From Micromonospora trifolii (GTDB lineage Bacteria > Actinomycetota > Actinomycetes > Mycobacteriales > Micromonosporaceae), in NCBI RefSeq assembly GCF_022229005.1, contig NZ_JAKKFD010000001.1, forward strand, positions 172,606-236,605: a DNA stretch of 64,000 nucleotides, given 5' to 3'. A program made the position numbers and the translations under genes. Numbering within the stretch: position 1 is the first letter of the stretch; each line of letters begins with the position of its first letter. Shown here in pieces: positions 8,005-15,993 of this stretch. Under the pieces are notes generated by a model that saw nothing but the letters and a program-made list of their open reading frames with translations, had not been told where the DNA came from and made no database searches.

Positions 8005-8868
8005 GTGAGTGGTGCTGTCCAGACGGGTTGGGCCTCTTCGGCCGGCCCTGCCGCGCCGACACCGGCCCGGTCGCGGCGGCGTTGGCTGCTGGCCGTGACA
8101 GTGGCCTGGGCCGTGCTGCTGGCCGGGCTCACCTGGATATCGGTGCGGAACGACCCGCCGACAGTGCGCGAACAGCGTTCCCTCGACCAGGCCGGCCCGG
8201 TGGTCGACCGGGCTGTCGGCGAGTTGGCTCGCGCGGCCGGTGCGGGCGGTCTGCTGGAACTGGGCCCGGCGCGGGTCGCGTCCGGCTGCCGGGTCACCCC
8301 GTTCGAGGACGGGGCGAGGCTACGACGCGAGGTCGGCGTGCTCGCGGCCACCGGTGACGAGCGGGCAGTGCTGGCCGGCATCGCCGACCGGCTGCCGGCG
8401 AGCTGGCGGGCCGGGGTCGGGCCCGGGGTGGACGGCCCCGAGCTGCGCGCCGACGCCGGAGACTTCGTGGCCGTCGAGGGTCGGCCGACGGTCGACGGTC
8501 GGGTGCGACTGGTCGTCGACACCGGTTGCCGGCCGGTCGGCGCCGGCTACACGCCGTCCCCGGCCACCGCTGCCGGCCCGGAGACCGCCGCGCTGACCGC
8601 CGCGCTGAGGGCCCTCGACCGGCCGGGCGACACCGCGTCGGAGCTGGTCACCGCGCCCTGCCCGGGAGGCGGGCTCGCCCGTACCGCGTGGTCCGCGAAC
8701 GGTCCCGGCCCGGCCGCCTCGACGGCCGCACTCGCCCCGCTGGCCGGCAACGCCCCACTGCTGGACCAACCCCCGGTGTACGCGTACCGCAGCGGTGCCG
8801 TCACGGTGCTGGCCGAGATCAGCCCGGACGCCACCCGACTGGCCGCCACCGTCGGCTGCCCGAGCTGA
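8005..8868 (+). CDS. Hypothetical single-pass membrane protein
   Basis: A 287-residue protein with an Arg-rich stretch (RSRRR) followed by one membrane segment (WLLAVTVAWAVLLAGLTW, about residues 27-44) and a 240-residue external domain. The external part has conserved-looking cysteines (SGCRV, DTGCRPV, APCPGG, VGCPS) that could form disulfides. I recognise no family. The GTG start follows CACCAT by 6 nt. It converges with the downstream debranching-enzyme gene, leaving only 19 bp between the two stop codons. Confidence 0.65.
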   Translation: MSGAVQTGWASSAGPAAPTPARSRRRWLLAVTVAWAVLLAGLTWISVRNDPPTVREQRSLDQAGPVVDRAVGELARAAGAGGLLELGPARVASGCRVTPFEDGARLRREVGVLAATGDERAVLAGIADRLPASWRAGVGPGVDGPELRADAGDFVAVEGRPTVDGRVRLVVDTGCRPVGAGYTPSPATAAGPETAALTAALRALDRPGDTASELVTAPCPGGGLARTAWSANGPGPAASTAALAPLAGNAPLLDQPPVYAYRSGAVTVLAEISPDATRLAATVGCPS

Positions 8869-8887
8869 GCCGGGCAGTCCGCTCGGG

Positions 8888-10942
8888 TCAGCCGTCGCCC
8901 GGCTGGTCCTCCGGGCCACGGCTGCGGCCCAACGCGTCGACCATGCCCCACCGGCCGGGGATGTCCAGCAGCTCGACCCGGCCCATCCCCGGTGGCACGG
9001 CCGGGTCGATGATCAGGTGCTCGCCCTGCGGCTCCAACCCGAGCATCACCCGCAGCAGCAGCAGCGGGGTGCCGGTCGACCAGGCCTGCGGGCTGCACGC
9101 GGTCGGGTACTCCACCGGGTAGTCGGTGAGGTCGCGGGCGTAGCCGGCGAACGCCTCCGGCAGCCGACCCTCGAAGTACCGGGACGCCGCCAACATCGTG
9201 TCGCAGATCAACCCGGCCTCCTCCCGGAAGCCGTACCGCCACAACCCCCAGGCGATGATCGAGTTGTCGAACGGCCAGACCGTGCCCACGTGGTAGCCGA
9301 TCGGGTTGTACCGTCCCTCGTCCGTGGCGAGCGTCCGCACCCCCCAGCCGGAGAACAAGCGGGGCCCGAGCAGATGCTCGACCACCTTGCCGGCGCGCGA
9401 CTCGTCCACGATGCCGCTCCACAGCAGGTGCCCGATGTTCGAGGTCAGCGCGTCCACCTGCCGGCCGTCGGCGTCCAACGCGAGCGCGTAGTGCTCGCGG
9501 TCGGGGATCCAGAAGTCGCTGTCGAACCGCCGTTTGAGGTCGGCGGCCTGCCGCTCCAACTCGTCGGCGTACTCCGGGTCGTTCCAGAACTTCCGGGCCA
9601 GCCGGGCCGCCCGGATCTTCGCGTCGTACGCGTAGCCCTGCAGCTCGCAGGTGGCCCGGGGGAAGCCGGGCAGCTGACCGTCGGCGTACGAGATGGCGTC
9701 CCAGGAGTCCTTCCAGCACTGGTTCTGCAGACCGCTCTCCGGGTTGCGGGTCTGGTACCAGAGGTAGCCGGTGCCGAGCAGGTCACCGTAGGTGTCGATC
9801 CACTGCAACGCCGCGCGGACCTGCGGTTCCAGCTTGCGGACGAGCGCGGCGTCGCCTGTCCACCGCTCGTACTCGTCGATCAGGATGATGAACAGGGGCG
9901 TCGAGTCGGCCGACCCGTAGTACGGCGAGTGCGGCTGCTCCTCGAAGCCGGCGGTCTCGCCGTACCGCAGCTCGTGCAGGATCTTGCCGGGTTCCTCGTC
10001 CCGGAAGTCGTCCACCCGGTGCCCCTGCAGTCCGGCCAACATCAGGATGGTCGGCGGGACCAGCTCCGGCAGGAACGGCAGCACCTGCAACGAGGTGATG
10101 ATGCTGTCCCGGCCGAACAGGGTCATGAACCAGGGCAGCCCCGCGGCGATCAGCCGTACGCCCAGGGCGATCGACTCGTAGCGCAGTGCGGCCAGGTCGT
10201 TGAGGCTGCGCCGGTACGCCCCGGCCAGCGGCTCGCAGTCGCAGCCGAGCTTCGGCGCCCGGTCGATCAGCTCCTGCTGCTCGGCCCGGATGGCGTCCGC
10301 GCTGCGGCTGCCGCCATACGGGAGGGTGGCCCGGATGTCTTCGCCCCGGGCACCGTAGACGACGCTGGACACGTGCAGCCGGGTGGTCCACCTGCCGTTG
10401 CGGGCTACCCGGATCCGGAAGGTCATTCCGGTCTCGTCGACCTGGCCCGGCGCTGTGGTGCTGACCACCGTCTCCCGGTGGAACGCTTCCCGCCGGTAGG
10501 TCAGTCGCAGCTCGTTCTCGGCGACCGTGACTGTGGTGCGGCCCCGCTTCTGTCGAGAGTCCTTGATTTCGAACAGGTCGGCGAAGTCGGCCCCGATCTC
10601 GATCCGGAGGGTGCACTCGACCTCCGCGCCGAGGTGGTTCAGCACTGTCAGCTCCTCCTCGAAGCTGCCCACTATCGCCCGGCTGCGGATCACCGACGCC
10701 TTGGCGTCCAGGTAGTGCGTGGGTTCGCCGGGGGCGAGGAAGAACTTGGTGCGGTACGACTCGGCGTCGTCGACGGAGAGGGCGTGCAGCCGTTCGCCGT
10801 CCAGGGTGAGCACCCAGGTGGACAGGAAGCGGGTGTCGAAGGAGAACAGCCCGGTGGGGAAGTCGTAGGACGGTTCGATGTCCCCCCGCCGGTCGCTGAC
10901 CAGGAAGGTGTTGCCGTCCAGGATGCTGACGAGGTCCTTCAC
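8888..10942 (-). CDS. Glycogen-debranching-type glycoside hydrolase (amylo-alpha-1,6-glucosidase family)
   Basis: A 684-residue protein with an N-terminal GDE-type beta domain (FLVSDRRGDIEPSYDFPTG, GLFSFDTRFLSTW) and a C-terminal (alpha/alpha)6 barrel (GLPWFMTLFGRDSIITSLQ, LRYGETAGFEEQPHSPYYGSAD in two parts, GYLWYQTRNPESGLQNQCWKD, YHVGTVWPFDNSIIAWGLWRYG). This matches actinobacterial proteins annotated as amylo-alpha-1,6-glucosidase or glycogen debranching enzyme. The true substrate is not certain: alpha-glucan debranching is the family assignment, while other alpha-glycosides are possible. Its GTG overlaps the SCP2 stop codon (GTGA), so the two are translationally coupled. Confidence 0.85.
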   Translation of the reverse strand: MKDLVSILDGNTFLVSDRRGDIEPSYDFPTGLFSFDTRFLSTWVLTLDGERLHALSVDDAESYRTKFFLAPGEPTHYLDAKASVIRSRAIVGSFEEELTVLNHLGAEVECTLRIEIGADFADLFEIKDSRQKRGRTTVTVAENELRLTYRREAFHRETVVSTTAPGQVDETGMTFRIRVARNGRWTTRLHVSSVVYGARGEDIRATLPYGGSRSADAIRAEQQELIDRAPKLGCDCEPLAGAYRRSLNDLAALRYESIALGVRLIAAGLPWFMTLFGRDSIITSLQVLPFLPELVPPTILMLAGLQGHRVDDFRDEEPGKILHELRYGETAGFEEQPHSPYYGSADSTPLFIILIDEYERWTGDAALVRKLEPQVRAALQWIDTYGDLLGTGYLWYQTRNPESGLQNQCWKDSWDAISYADGQLPGFPRATCELQGYAYDAKIRAARLARKFWNDPEYADELERQAADLKRRFDSDFWIPDREHYALALDADGRQVDALTSNIGHLLWSGIVDESRAGKVVEHLLGPRLFSGWGVRTLATDEGRYNPIGYHVGTVWPFDNSIIAWGLWRYGFREEAGLICDTMLAASRYFEGRLPEAFAGYARDLTDYPVEYPTACSPQAWSTGTPLLLLRVMLGLEPQGEHLIIDPAVPPGMGRVELLDIPGRWGMVDALGRSRGPEDQPGDG

Positions 10943-11319
10943 CGAAGTCGCCCGGCTGCTCGGCGGGCCGTTTCGCGGGGGTCGCGGGTGCCGGGCGGGT
11001 TCGGGAAGAATCGGCGAAAGGCCAGGAAGAGCACCACGTTCCCGCTGAACGTGCTCTCGTTGCGCAGCACCGCCGCGACCCCCTGGGCCTCACCGGCGAT
11101 CAGTCGGTCGAAGAGGGCGGCGCTGCTGTACCAGATCGCGTCGGCCGGGCCACGCCCTCGGCTGACCTGCACCGACCCGGGTCGCATCCGGACCAGCCAG
11201 TGTTCGGTGCTGTGGTCGTCGCCGAGGTCGATCTGGAGGGTGCCGTCGGCCAGGCCGCCCAGGACGTCGGGTGCGCGCGACGGCAGCGCTTCGAAGAATC
11301 TCTCCGCCGCCTCGGTCAC
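10939..11319 (-). CDS. SCP2 sterol-binding-like domain protein
   Basis: A 126-residue protein with an SCP2-type fold: FLRRF-like start (AAERFFEALPSR), LQIDLGDDHSTEHWLVRM, VSRGRGPADAIWYSSAALFDRLIAGE. The family binds lipids or hydrophobic ligands, but the ligand here is unknown. I place the start at GTG 11319 because TACGAT (11326-11331, minus strand) ends 6 nt upstream, giving a leaderless mRNA; an upstream in-frame start would add a poor-quality Arg-rich extension. The stop overlaps the GTG of the debranching-type hydrolase by GTGA, implying that the two work together. Confidence 0.8.
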   Translation of the reverse strand: MTEAAERFFEALPSRAPDVLGGLADGTLQIDLGDDHSTEHWLVRMRPGSVQVSRGRGPADAIWYSSAALFDRLIAGEAQGVAAVLRNESTFSGNVVLFLAFRRFFPNPPGTRDPRETARRAAGRLR

Positions 11320-11398
11320 ATCCGAATCGTAGGCAGCCGTCCGAGATGTCGGGTCGGTATCGGCACTCCGCTCGGATCGACCCACCGCCGCCGTGCGG

Positions 11399-11761
11399 TC
11401 AGTAGACGAGCGCCTGCGCGCCCTCGGCCAACGCCTCCTCGACGAAGACCGCGGCACCGGCGATCCGGACCCCGGGGAGTACGTCGTCCGGGCCGATCTC
11501 CCGGCGGGCCGCGCACTGCGTGCAGGCGGTCACCCGACCGCTGGTCAGGATGACGTGCAACAGCTCGGCCAGGGGCGCGGAGTGCGGCAGGTCGAACTGC
11601 TGGGCGCGACCGGGCAGCGCGAACCAGGTGGACTCACCGGTCAGCCAGAGTGAGACGTCCACCCCGGCCGCTACCGCCGTCGCGGCGACGGTGAATGCCT
11701 GCGCGCACCGCTCCGGGGCGTCCGCCCCTGCGGTGGCCTTGACGACGAGAGTGCGGGCCAT
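11399..11761 (-). CDS. DsrE-family protein
   Basis: A 120-residue DsrE/DsrF-like protein: ARTLVVKATAGADAPERC at the start, a small Rossmann-like core, and a CTQCAARREIG motif with two cysteines (about residues 80-83) that may carry sulfur or metal. The family includes sulfur-relay proteins and peroxiredoxin-like folds; the function here is unknown. TATGCT at 11769-11774 (minus strand) ends 7 nt before the ATG, so transcription is probably leaderless. The promoter overlaps that of the divergent 34-residue gene. Confidence 0.82.
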   Translation of the reverse strand: MARTLVVKATAGADAPERCAQAFTVAATAVAAGVDVSLWLTGESTWFALPGRAQQFDLPHSAPLAELLHVILTSGRVTACTQCAARREIGPDDVLPGVRIAGAAVFVEEALAEGAQALVY

Positions 11762-11768
11762 GTGGCCC

Positions 11769-11778
11769 AGCATAGGAT
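11769..11778. promoter_or_regulatory. Overlapping divergent -10 elements (dsrE-like / small membrane gene)
   Basis: Minus-strand TATGCT occupies 11769-11774 and plus-strand TAGGAT occupies 11773-11778. Each lies exactly 7 nt before an ATG (11761 on minus, 11786 on plus). RNA polymerase can hardly open both at once, so the two genes should be expressed in a mutually exclusive way. Confidence 0.6.
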
Positions 11779-11785
11779 GGCCGGG

Positions 11786-11890
11786 ATGGTTACCGAGATC
11801 GGGTTTGTCAGCCTGCTGGTCGCTGGCCTGGGCGGGCTCGCCGGTGGCCTGGTCTACCTTGCCGTACGCATTTCGAGAGGACGTTGGTGA
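11786..11890 (+). CDS. 34-residue single-span membrane protein
   Basis: ATG 11786 to TGA 11890 encodes 34 residues: a short head (MVTEIG), a hydrophobic span of about 21 residues (FVSLLVAGLGGLAGGLVYLAV) that is Gly-rich, and a positive tail RISRGRW, which predicts an N-out single-span protein. TAGGAT ends 7 nt before the ATG. It is followed 5 bp later by a 20-residue mini-ORF repeat and then the nitrobindin-like gene, so the three may form one transcript. Function is unknown; this size and context suggest a real small protein. Confidence 0.62.
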   Translation: MVTEIGFVSLLVAGLGGLAGGLVYLAVRISRGRW

Positions 11891-11895
11891 CGCTG

Positions 11896-11958
11896 GTGAG
11901 CGCGAGGAGTGAGCCGGGCCTGCGAGCCCCGCAGTCGCGAACGAAGGTGTCAGAGTGA
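11896..11958 (+). repeat. Dispersed repeat encoding a 20-residue mini-ORF coupled to the next gene
   Basis: GTG 11896 to TGA 11958 reads VSARSEPGLRAPQSRTKVSE. Its TGA overlaps the GTG start (11955) of the nitrobindin-like gene as GTGA. A near-identical copy lies at 63855-63917, again with GTGA overlaps. The reading frame is kept although bases differ, which suggests a translated coupling element rather than a pure DNA repeat. Confidence 0.75.
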
Positions 11959-12542
11959 GCGAGAACCCGCTGCAGCCGCCGTGGCTGAACGCGCCGCCGG
12001 TCGAGGAGTACCCGTTCGAGGAGAGCCACGACCTGCGGGTCGGGCCGAAGTTGCACCCCGCGCTGGATGCCCTGCTGCCGTACATCGGTCTGTGGCGCGG
12101 CCGGGGCAAGGGCGGTTTCCCCACCATCGAGGATTTCGACTACGCGCAGGAAATCCGGATCAGCCACGACGGCCGACCGTTCCTGCACTACGAGTCGCGT
12201 GCCTGGATCCTCGACGAGGAGAGCAAGCCGGTCCGTCCGGCCGGGCGCGAGGTGGGCTGGTGGCGGCCGGTGCTGGTGGATGGGCGGGCGACCGACGAGC
12301 TGGAGGCGCTGCTGACCACCCCGACCGGGGTGATGGAGCTGCACCTGGGCAAGCGCACCGGCACGCAGCTCGAGTTCGCCACCGACGCGGTGATCCGGAC
12401 TCCGACCGCCAAGGACGTCACCGGCGGGCACCGGCTCTTCGGCATCGTCGAGGGTGCGTTGCTCTACGCCCAGGAGATGGCCGCCATGGGGCACGGGCTC
12501 AGCCCGCACCTCTCGGCCCGACTCGTCCGGGTCGGCGGCTGA
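11955..12542 (+). CDS. Nitrobindin-like heme-binding beta-barrel protein (FABP-like, DUF1794)
   Basis: A 195-residue protein of the nitrobindin family. The signature GLWRGRGKGGFPTI (GxWxGxGxGxxP) is present at about residue 46, EVGWWRPV follows, and near the C-terminus MGHGLSPHLSARL provides the candidate proximal heme-ligand His. Bacterial relatives such as M. tuberculosis Rv2717c bind ferric heme and isomerise peroxynitrite; that activity is inferred here. The first about 35 residues are an extra N-terminal segment common in actinobacterial members. The GTG start overlaps the mini-ORF stop. Confidence 0.85.
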   Translation: MSENPLQPPWLNAPPVEEYPFEESHDLRVGPKLHPALDALLPYIGLWRGRGKGGFPTIEDFDYAQEIRISHDGRPFLHYESRAWILDEESKPVRPAGREVGWWRPVLVDGRATDELEALLTTPTGVMELHLGKRTGTQLEFATDAVIRTPTAKDVTGGHRLFGIVEGALLYAQEMAAMGHGLSPHLSARLVRVGG

Positions 12543-12562
12543 CCTCGCCGGTCGGCGGCTGG

Positions 12563-13441
12563 TCAGACGGGGAAACCCAGCACTGCCTGTAGGACGGGGG
12601 TACGCGGGCAGCGAGCCCGGCGTACCCCGTCGAGCGTGTGGACCTCGGCGGCTCCGCGCAGTGACGAGGTGAACCACACGCCGGCCGCCGCGTGCAGTTC
12701 GGCGGTGCTGACCATCCGCTCGGCGGCGTGCAGGCCCAGCTCGCTCGCGTGGGCGAGCAGCCAGGCCGCTGTGGTGCCGGCGAGGATGCCGGTGCTGGCG
12801 GCCGGCACCGCGCAGAGCGTGTCGTCGGTGAGCCACACCACATTGGCGGTGGGTCCCTCCAGCGCGTACCCGTCGGAGGAGATCCAGAGCACGTCGTCCA
12901 CGCCGGCCCGGCGGGCCCAGCGGCGGGCGGCGCTGTTGACCGCGTACGACGTGGACTTGATGCCGGCCGGCAGCCAGGTCAGCCCGCTGCGGGCGGCGGC
13001 GGGGATGCCCAGCGGCAGGGTGGCCACGGTGATTCCGTCCCGCCGGGCAGCCCGGGAGGCCGCCGGCACCGGGGCCAGCGTGGCGTAGATCGTGGGCGGG
13101 CCGCCGGCCTCCGGGCCTCGGGTGCAGACCAACCGAAGTGCCCCCTCCACAGCCGCTGGCCAGCCTGTTCGCACCTCGTCCAGCAGGCCGATCAGCGCGG
13201 CGGTGGGGGGCAGTGACAGCTCGACGGCGGCCGCCGCCGTGGCCAGGCGGGCCAGGTGTTCGTCGCGCAGCCACGGCTGGCCGTCGCGCAGGTGCATGGT
13301 CTCGAACAGGCCGTCGCCGTGCAGCACCCCGAGGTCGTCACCGCGGAGCACCGGGTCGCCCTGCGACACCGGGCCACGCCCCAGGACGGCGATCCGCGCG
13401 GTCGGGTCGGCCGCGTTCTTCCCGACGGACGACCTCACCAT
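12563..13441 (-). CDS. Class IV aminotransferase / aminodeoxychorismate lyase-like PLP enzyme
   Basis: A 292-residue fold-type IV PLP enzyme. Family landmarks are GVLHGDGLFETMHLRDG near the N-terminus, LPAGIKSTSYAVNSAARRWA with the PLP-binding Lys in GIKS, and GYALEGPTANVVWL (normally E-G-s/t-N). Such proteins act as aminodeoxychorismate lyase (folate pathway), D-amino acid or branched-chain transaminases; sequence alone does not decide, but the neighbouring folate-binding ygfZ makes a folate-related role plausible. ATG 13441 has TACGCT 8 nt upstream (13450-13455, minus). It is divergent from the Fur-family gene. Confidence 0.82.
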   Translation of the reverse strand: MVRSSVGKNAADPTARIAVLGRGPVSQGDPVLRGDDLGVLHGDGLFETMHLRDGQPWLRDEHLARLATAAAAVELSLPPTAALIGLLDEVRTGWPAAVEGALRLVCTRGPEAGGPPTIYATLAPVPAASRAARRDGITVATLPLGIPAAARSGLTWLPAGIKSTSYAVNSAARRWARRAGVDDVLWISSDGYALEGPTANVVWLTDDTLCAVPAASTGILAGTTAAWLLAHASELGLHAAERMVSTAELHAAAGVWFTSSLRGAAEVHTLDGVRRARCPRTPVLQAVLGFPV

Positions 13442-13510
13442 GACCGTCGAGCGTAGCGGTGATCGATCGCGGTGCGGGGAACAGCCTGGTGGCCGAACTA
13501 TGATCGGAGG

Positions 13511-13939
13511 GTGTCCGAATCCTCCCTCGCGGAAATGCTGCGGGCCCGTGGGCTGCGGCTGACGGCCCAGCGGCAGCTCGTCCTCCAGGCGGTGCTCGAT
13601 CTGGGCCACGCCACCCCGGAGCAGGTGCACACCGCGGTCCGGGAGGTCGCCGCCGGCGTCAACATCACCACCATCTACCGCACGCTTGAGCTGCTGGAAC
13701 GGCTCGGTCTGGTCACCCACACGCACCTGTCGCACGGCTCACCGACCTATCACGCCGCCGGTGAACACCAACACGTCCATCTGGTCTGCCGGGAGTGTGG
13801 CGCGATCGACGAGATCGATCCGGAGCTGCTCCGCCCCCTCGCCGACCAGTTGGCCGCGCAGCGCGGGTTCCGGGTGGACATCGGGCACGTGTCACTCTTC
13901 GGCGTCTGCGTACGCTGCGAGAACGGGGACGAGAAATGA
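13511..13939 (+). CDS. Fur-family metal-responsive transcriptional repressor
   Basis: A 142-residue Fur-type regulator. The winged helix is LRARGLRLTAQRQLVLQAVLD with NITTIYRTLELLERLGLV as recognition part, then the dimerisation domain with metal ligands HQHVHLVC, CRECG and CVRC (a structural zinc CxxC pair). Whether it senses Fe, Zn, Ni or peroxide is unclear; in Streptomyces a nickel-responsive member (Nur) is of this general type. GTG 13511 follows TATGAT (13499-13504) by 6 nt. It overlaps ygfZ by ATGA and is thus co-translated with it. Confidence 0.88.
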   Translation: MSESSLAEMLRARGLRLTAQRQLVLQAVLDLGHATPEQVHTAVREVAAGVNITTIYRTLELLERLGLVTHTHLSHGSPTYHAAGEHQHVHLVCRECGAIDEIDPELLRPLADQLAAQRGFRVDIGHVSLFGVCVRCENGDEK

Positions 13940-15048
13940 TCGACATCGCGGGTGCGGTGGCCGTCGAGGGCATCGACGAGGCCAGCCGTGACCAGCCGGA
14001 TCCGGAGCACGTAGCGGCCGGGGTGCGGGGGGTGGCCGCGCACTACGGCGACCCGCTGCGCGAGCAGCGCACCCTCGACACCGCTGTCGGTCTGGTCGAC
14101 CGGTCGCATCGGGGGGTCATCGCGGTGGCCGGAGAAGAACGGGCCAGTTGGCTGCACACCGTCACCTCGCAGCACCTGAGCGCGCTCGCCGCGGGCGAGG
14201 GCACCGAGTTGCTGGTGCTGTCCCCGCACGGCCACATCGAGCAGCACGCCATGGTCGCCGAGGACGGCGAGACCACCTGGCTGGACACCGAGCCCGGCGC
14301 CACCCAGGGCCTGCTGACCTACCTGGAGAAGATGCGGTTCTTCAGCAAGGTCGAACCACGCGACGCGACTGCCGAGCGCGCGCTGTTGTCACTGGTCGGG
14401 CCGGGGGCCATGGAGGCGCTCGCCACGCTCGGCGTGACCGGGCTCGCCGCACCGGACGTGGCAGCGGTGCCGGGTCCGAAGTTCCCGCACGGTGCCGTGC
14501 CACTTCGGGCGAGCGCGCGGTACGACGTACGACCGCTGCCGATCGGCGGCTGGGCCCGACGCGGTCCGCTCGGGGTGGACCTGCTGGTGCCCCGCTCGGC
14601 GATGGACCAGGTGGTGGCGGAGCTGCGCGGCGCCGGGGTGCCGGTCGCGGGCCTGTGGGCGTACGAGGCGATCCGGGTGGCCGCCCGGCAGCCGCGGGTC
14701 GGGGTGGACACCGACCACCGGACCATTCCGGCCGAGGTCGACCTGATCGCCCCGGCTGTGCACCTGGACAAGGGTTGCTACCGGGGGCAGGAGACGGTGG
14801 CGCGGGTGCACAACATGGGCCGGCCGCCGCGTCGCCTCGTACTGCTGCATCTGGACGGGGTGACCACCGATCAGCCGCCGGTGGCCGGTACGCCGGTGAC
14901 CCTCGACGGCCGGGCGGTCGGCTTCGTCGGCACCGCCGTGCTGCACCACGAGCTGGGTCAGGTCGCGCTCGCGGTGCTGAAGCGCAACGTCCCGGACGAC
15001 GCCGCGTTGTTGATCGGCGAGACCGCGGCGGCGATCGACCCGTCCTGA
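13936..15048 (+). CDS. ygfZ: Folate-binding Fe-S cluster assembly protein YgfZ/GcvT-like
   Basis: A 370-residue member of the YgfZ/IBA57 family, which uses tetrahydrofolate to help assemble or repair certain Fe-S clusters. It has the GcvT-like fold and the diagnostic motif DKGCYRGQET (KGCYxGQE) at about residue 277. AVGLVDRSHRGVIAVAG and LHTVTSQH near the N-terminus also fit. ATG 13936 overlaps the Fur-family stop codon, so metal-responsive control of both is likely, which makes sense for an Fe-S related gene. Confidence 0.92.
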   Translation: MIDIAGAVAVEGIDEASRDQPDPEHVAAGVRGVAAHYGDPLREQRTLDTAVGLVDRSHRGVIAVAGEERASWLHTVTSQHLSALAAGEGTELLVLSPHGHIEQHAMVAEDGETTWLDTEPGATQGLLTYLEKMRFFSKVEPRDATAERALLSLVGPGAMEALATLGVTGLAAPDVAAVPGPKFPHGAVPLRASARYDVRPLPIGGWARRGPLGVDLLVPRSAMDQVVAELRGAGVPVAGLWAYEAIRVAARQPRVGVDTDHRTIPAEVDLIAPAVHLDKGCYRGQETVARVHNMGRPPRRLVLLHLDGVTTDQPPVAGTPVTLDGRAVGFVGTAVLHHELGQVALAVLKRNVPDDAALLIGETAAAIDPS

Positions 15049-15071
15049 GCGGGCCGTCTAGGATCGCCGGC

Positions 15072-15899
15072 ATGACGACAGGGACGTTGATCACGGTGGC
15101 CCCGACCGGCGCTGAGTCGGCCAAGGCGGAGGTGCCGGCGCTGCCGGTCACCCTCGACGAGTTGCTGCTCACCGCCAAGGAGTGCGAGGCGCTCGGCGCC
15201 GCCGTGATCCACGTCCACATCCGCGACGACGAGGCCCGGCCGACGCTCGACCCGGTGCGGCTGGCCGACACGGTCGCGGCATTGCGGGAGAGCACCGACC
15301 TGATCGTGCAGCTCTCCTCCGGCGGCGCGGTGACCGACCCGGAGGCCGCCCGGCTCGCCGTGCTCGACGCCCGTCCGGACATGGCCTCCTGCACCATGGG
15401 CACCGTCAACTTCGGCGACGACGTCTTCCTCAACCGCTGGGAGTTCATCGTCGACCTGCACACCCGGATGCAGGAACGCGGGATCGTGCCGGAGTACGAG
15501 ATCTTCGACCTCGGCCACCTGTCCGCGTTGCAGCGGCTGCTCGGCAAGTACGGCCTGCCGGCCGGTGGGCACGTGCACGTCGACTTCGTGATGGGCGTGC
15601 CGGGCGGTATGCCGGGCAACACCGAGACGCTGGTCGCGGCCCACCGGATGCTGCGGGACCTGCCCGAGGGCACCACCTTCTCGGCCACCGGCGTCGGCCG
15701 GAGCACCATCGCGGTGCTGCTGGCCTCGCTGTCGACCGGCGGGCACCTGCGGGTCGGCATGGAGGACACAGTGACGTACGCGAAGGGCCGCCCGGTGGAG
15801 TCCAACATGCAGCTGGTCGCCCGCGCTGTCGGTTTCGCCCAGCTCGCTCAGCGCCCGCCGTTGACCACCACCGAGGCCCGCGAGCTTCTCGGGCTGTAA
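15072..15899 (+). CDS. BKACE-family beta-keto acid cleavage enzyme (DUF849)
   Basis: A 275-residue TIM-barrel, Zn-dependent enzyme of the BKACE family, which condenses a beta-keto acid with acetyl-CoA and cleaves it (prototype Kce, 3-keto-5-aminohexanoate cleavage). VTVAPTGAES-like start (ITVAPTGAESAKAE), the metal motif HVHIRD, TMGTVNFGDDVF, GHVHVDFVMGVPGGMPG and the C-terminal VGMEDTVTYAKGRPVESN are all conserved. Substrate is unknown; no lysine-fermentation genes are nearby. TAGGAT (15059-15064) lies 7 nt before the ATG. Confidence 0.88.
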   Translation: MTTGTLITVAPTGAESAKAEVPALPVTLDELLLTAKECEALGAAVIHVHIRDDEARPTLDPVRLADTVAALRESTDLIVQLSSGGAVTDPEAARLAVLDARPDMASCTMGTVNFGDDVFLNRWEFIVDLHTRMQERGIVPEYEIFDLGHLSALQRLLGKYGLPAGGHVHVDFVMGVPGGMPGNTETLVAAHRMLRDLPEGTTFSATGVGRSTIAVLLASLSTGGHLRVGMEDTVTYAKGRPVESNMQLVARAVGFAQLAQRPPLTTTEARELLGL

Positions 15900-15993
15900 G
15901 GCCGGATCTGTCCCGCGCCCCTGTCACCCGGGCGGTGGACCTCCTGGTCACCCCGCCGCCGGGCACCCCCGGACCGTCGGTACCGTCCAGCGC

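Noticed and set aside
14148..15899. A 583-residue plus-strand frame spanning ygfZ and the BKACE gene
   Set aside because: Its first part is an out-of-frame shadow of ygfZ; only the part from 15072 is the BKACE protein.
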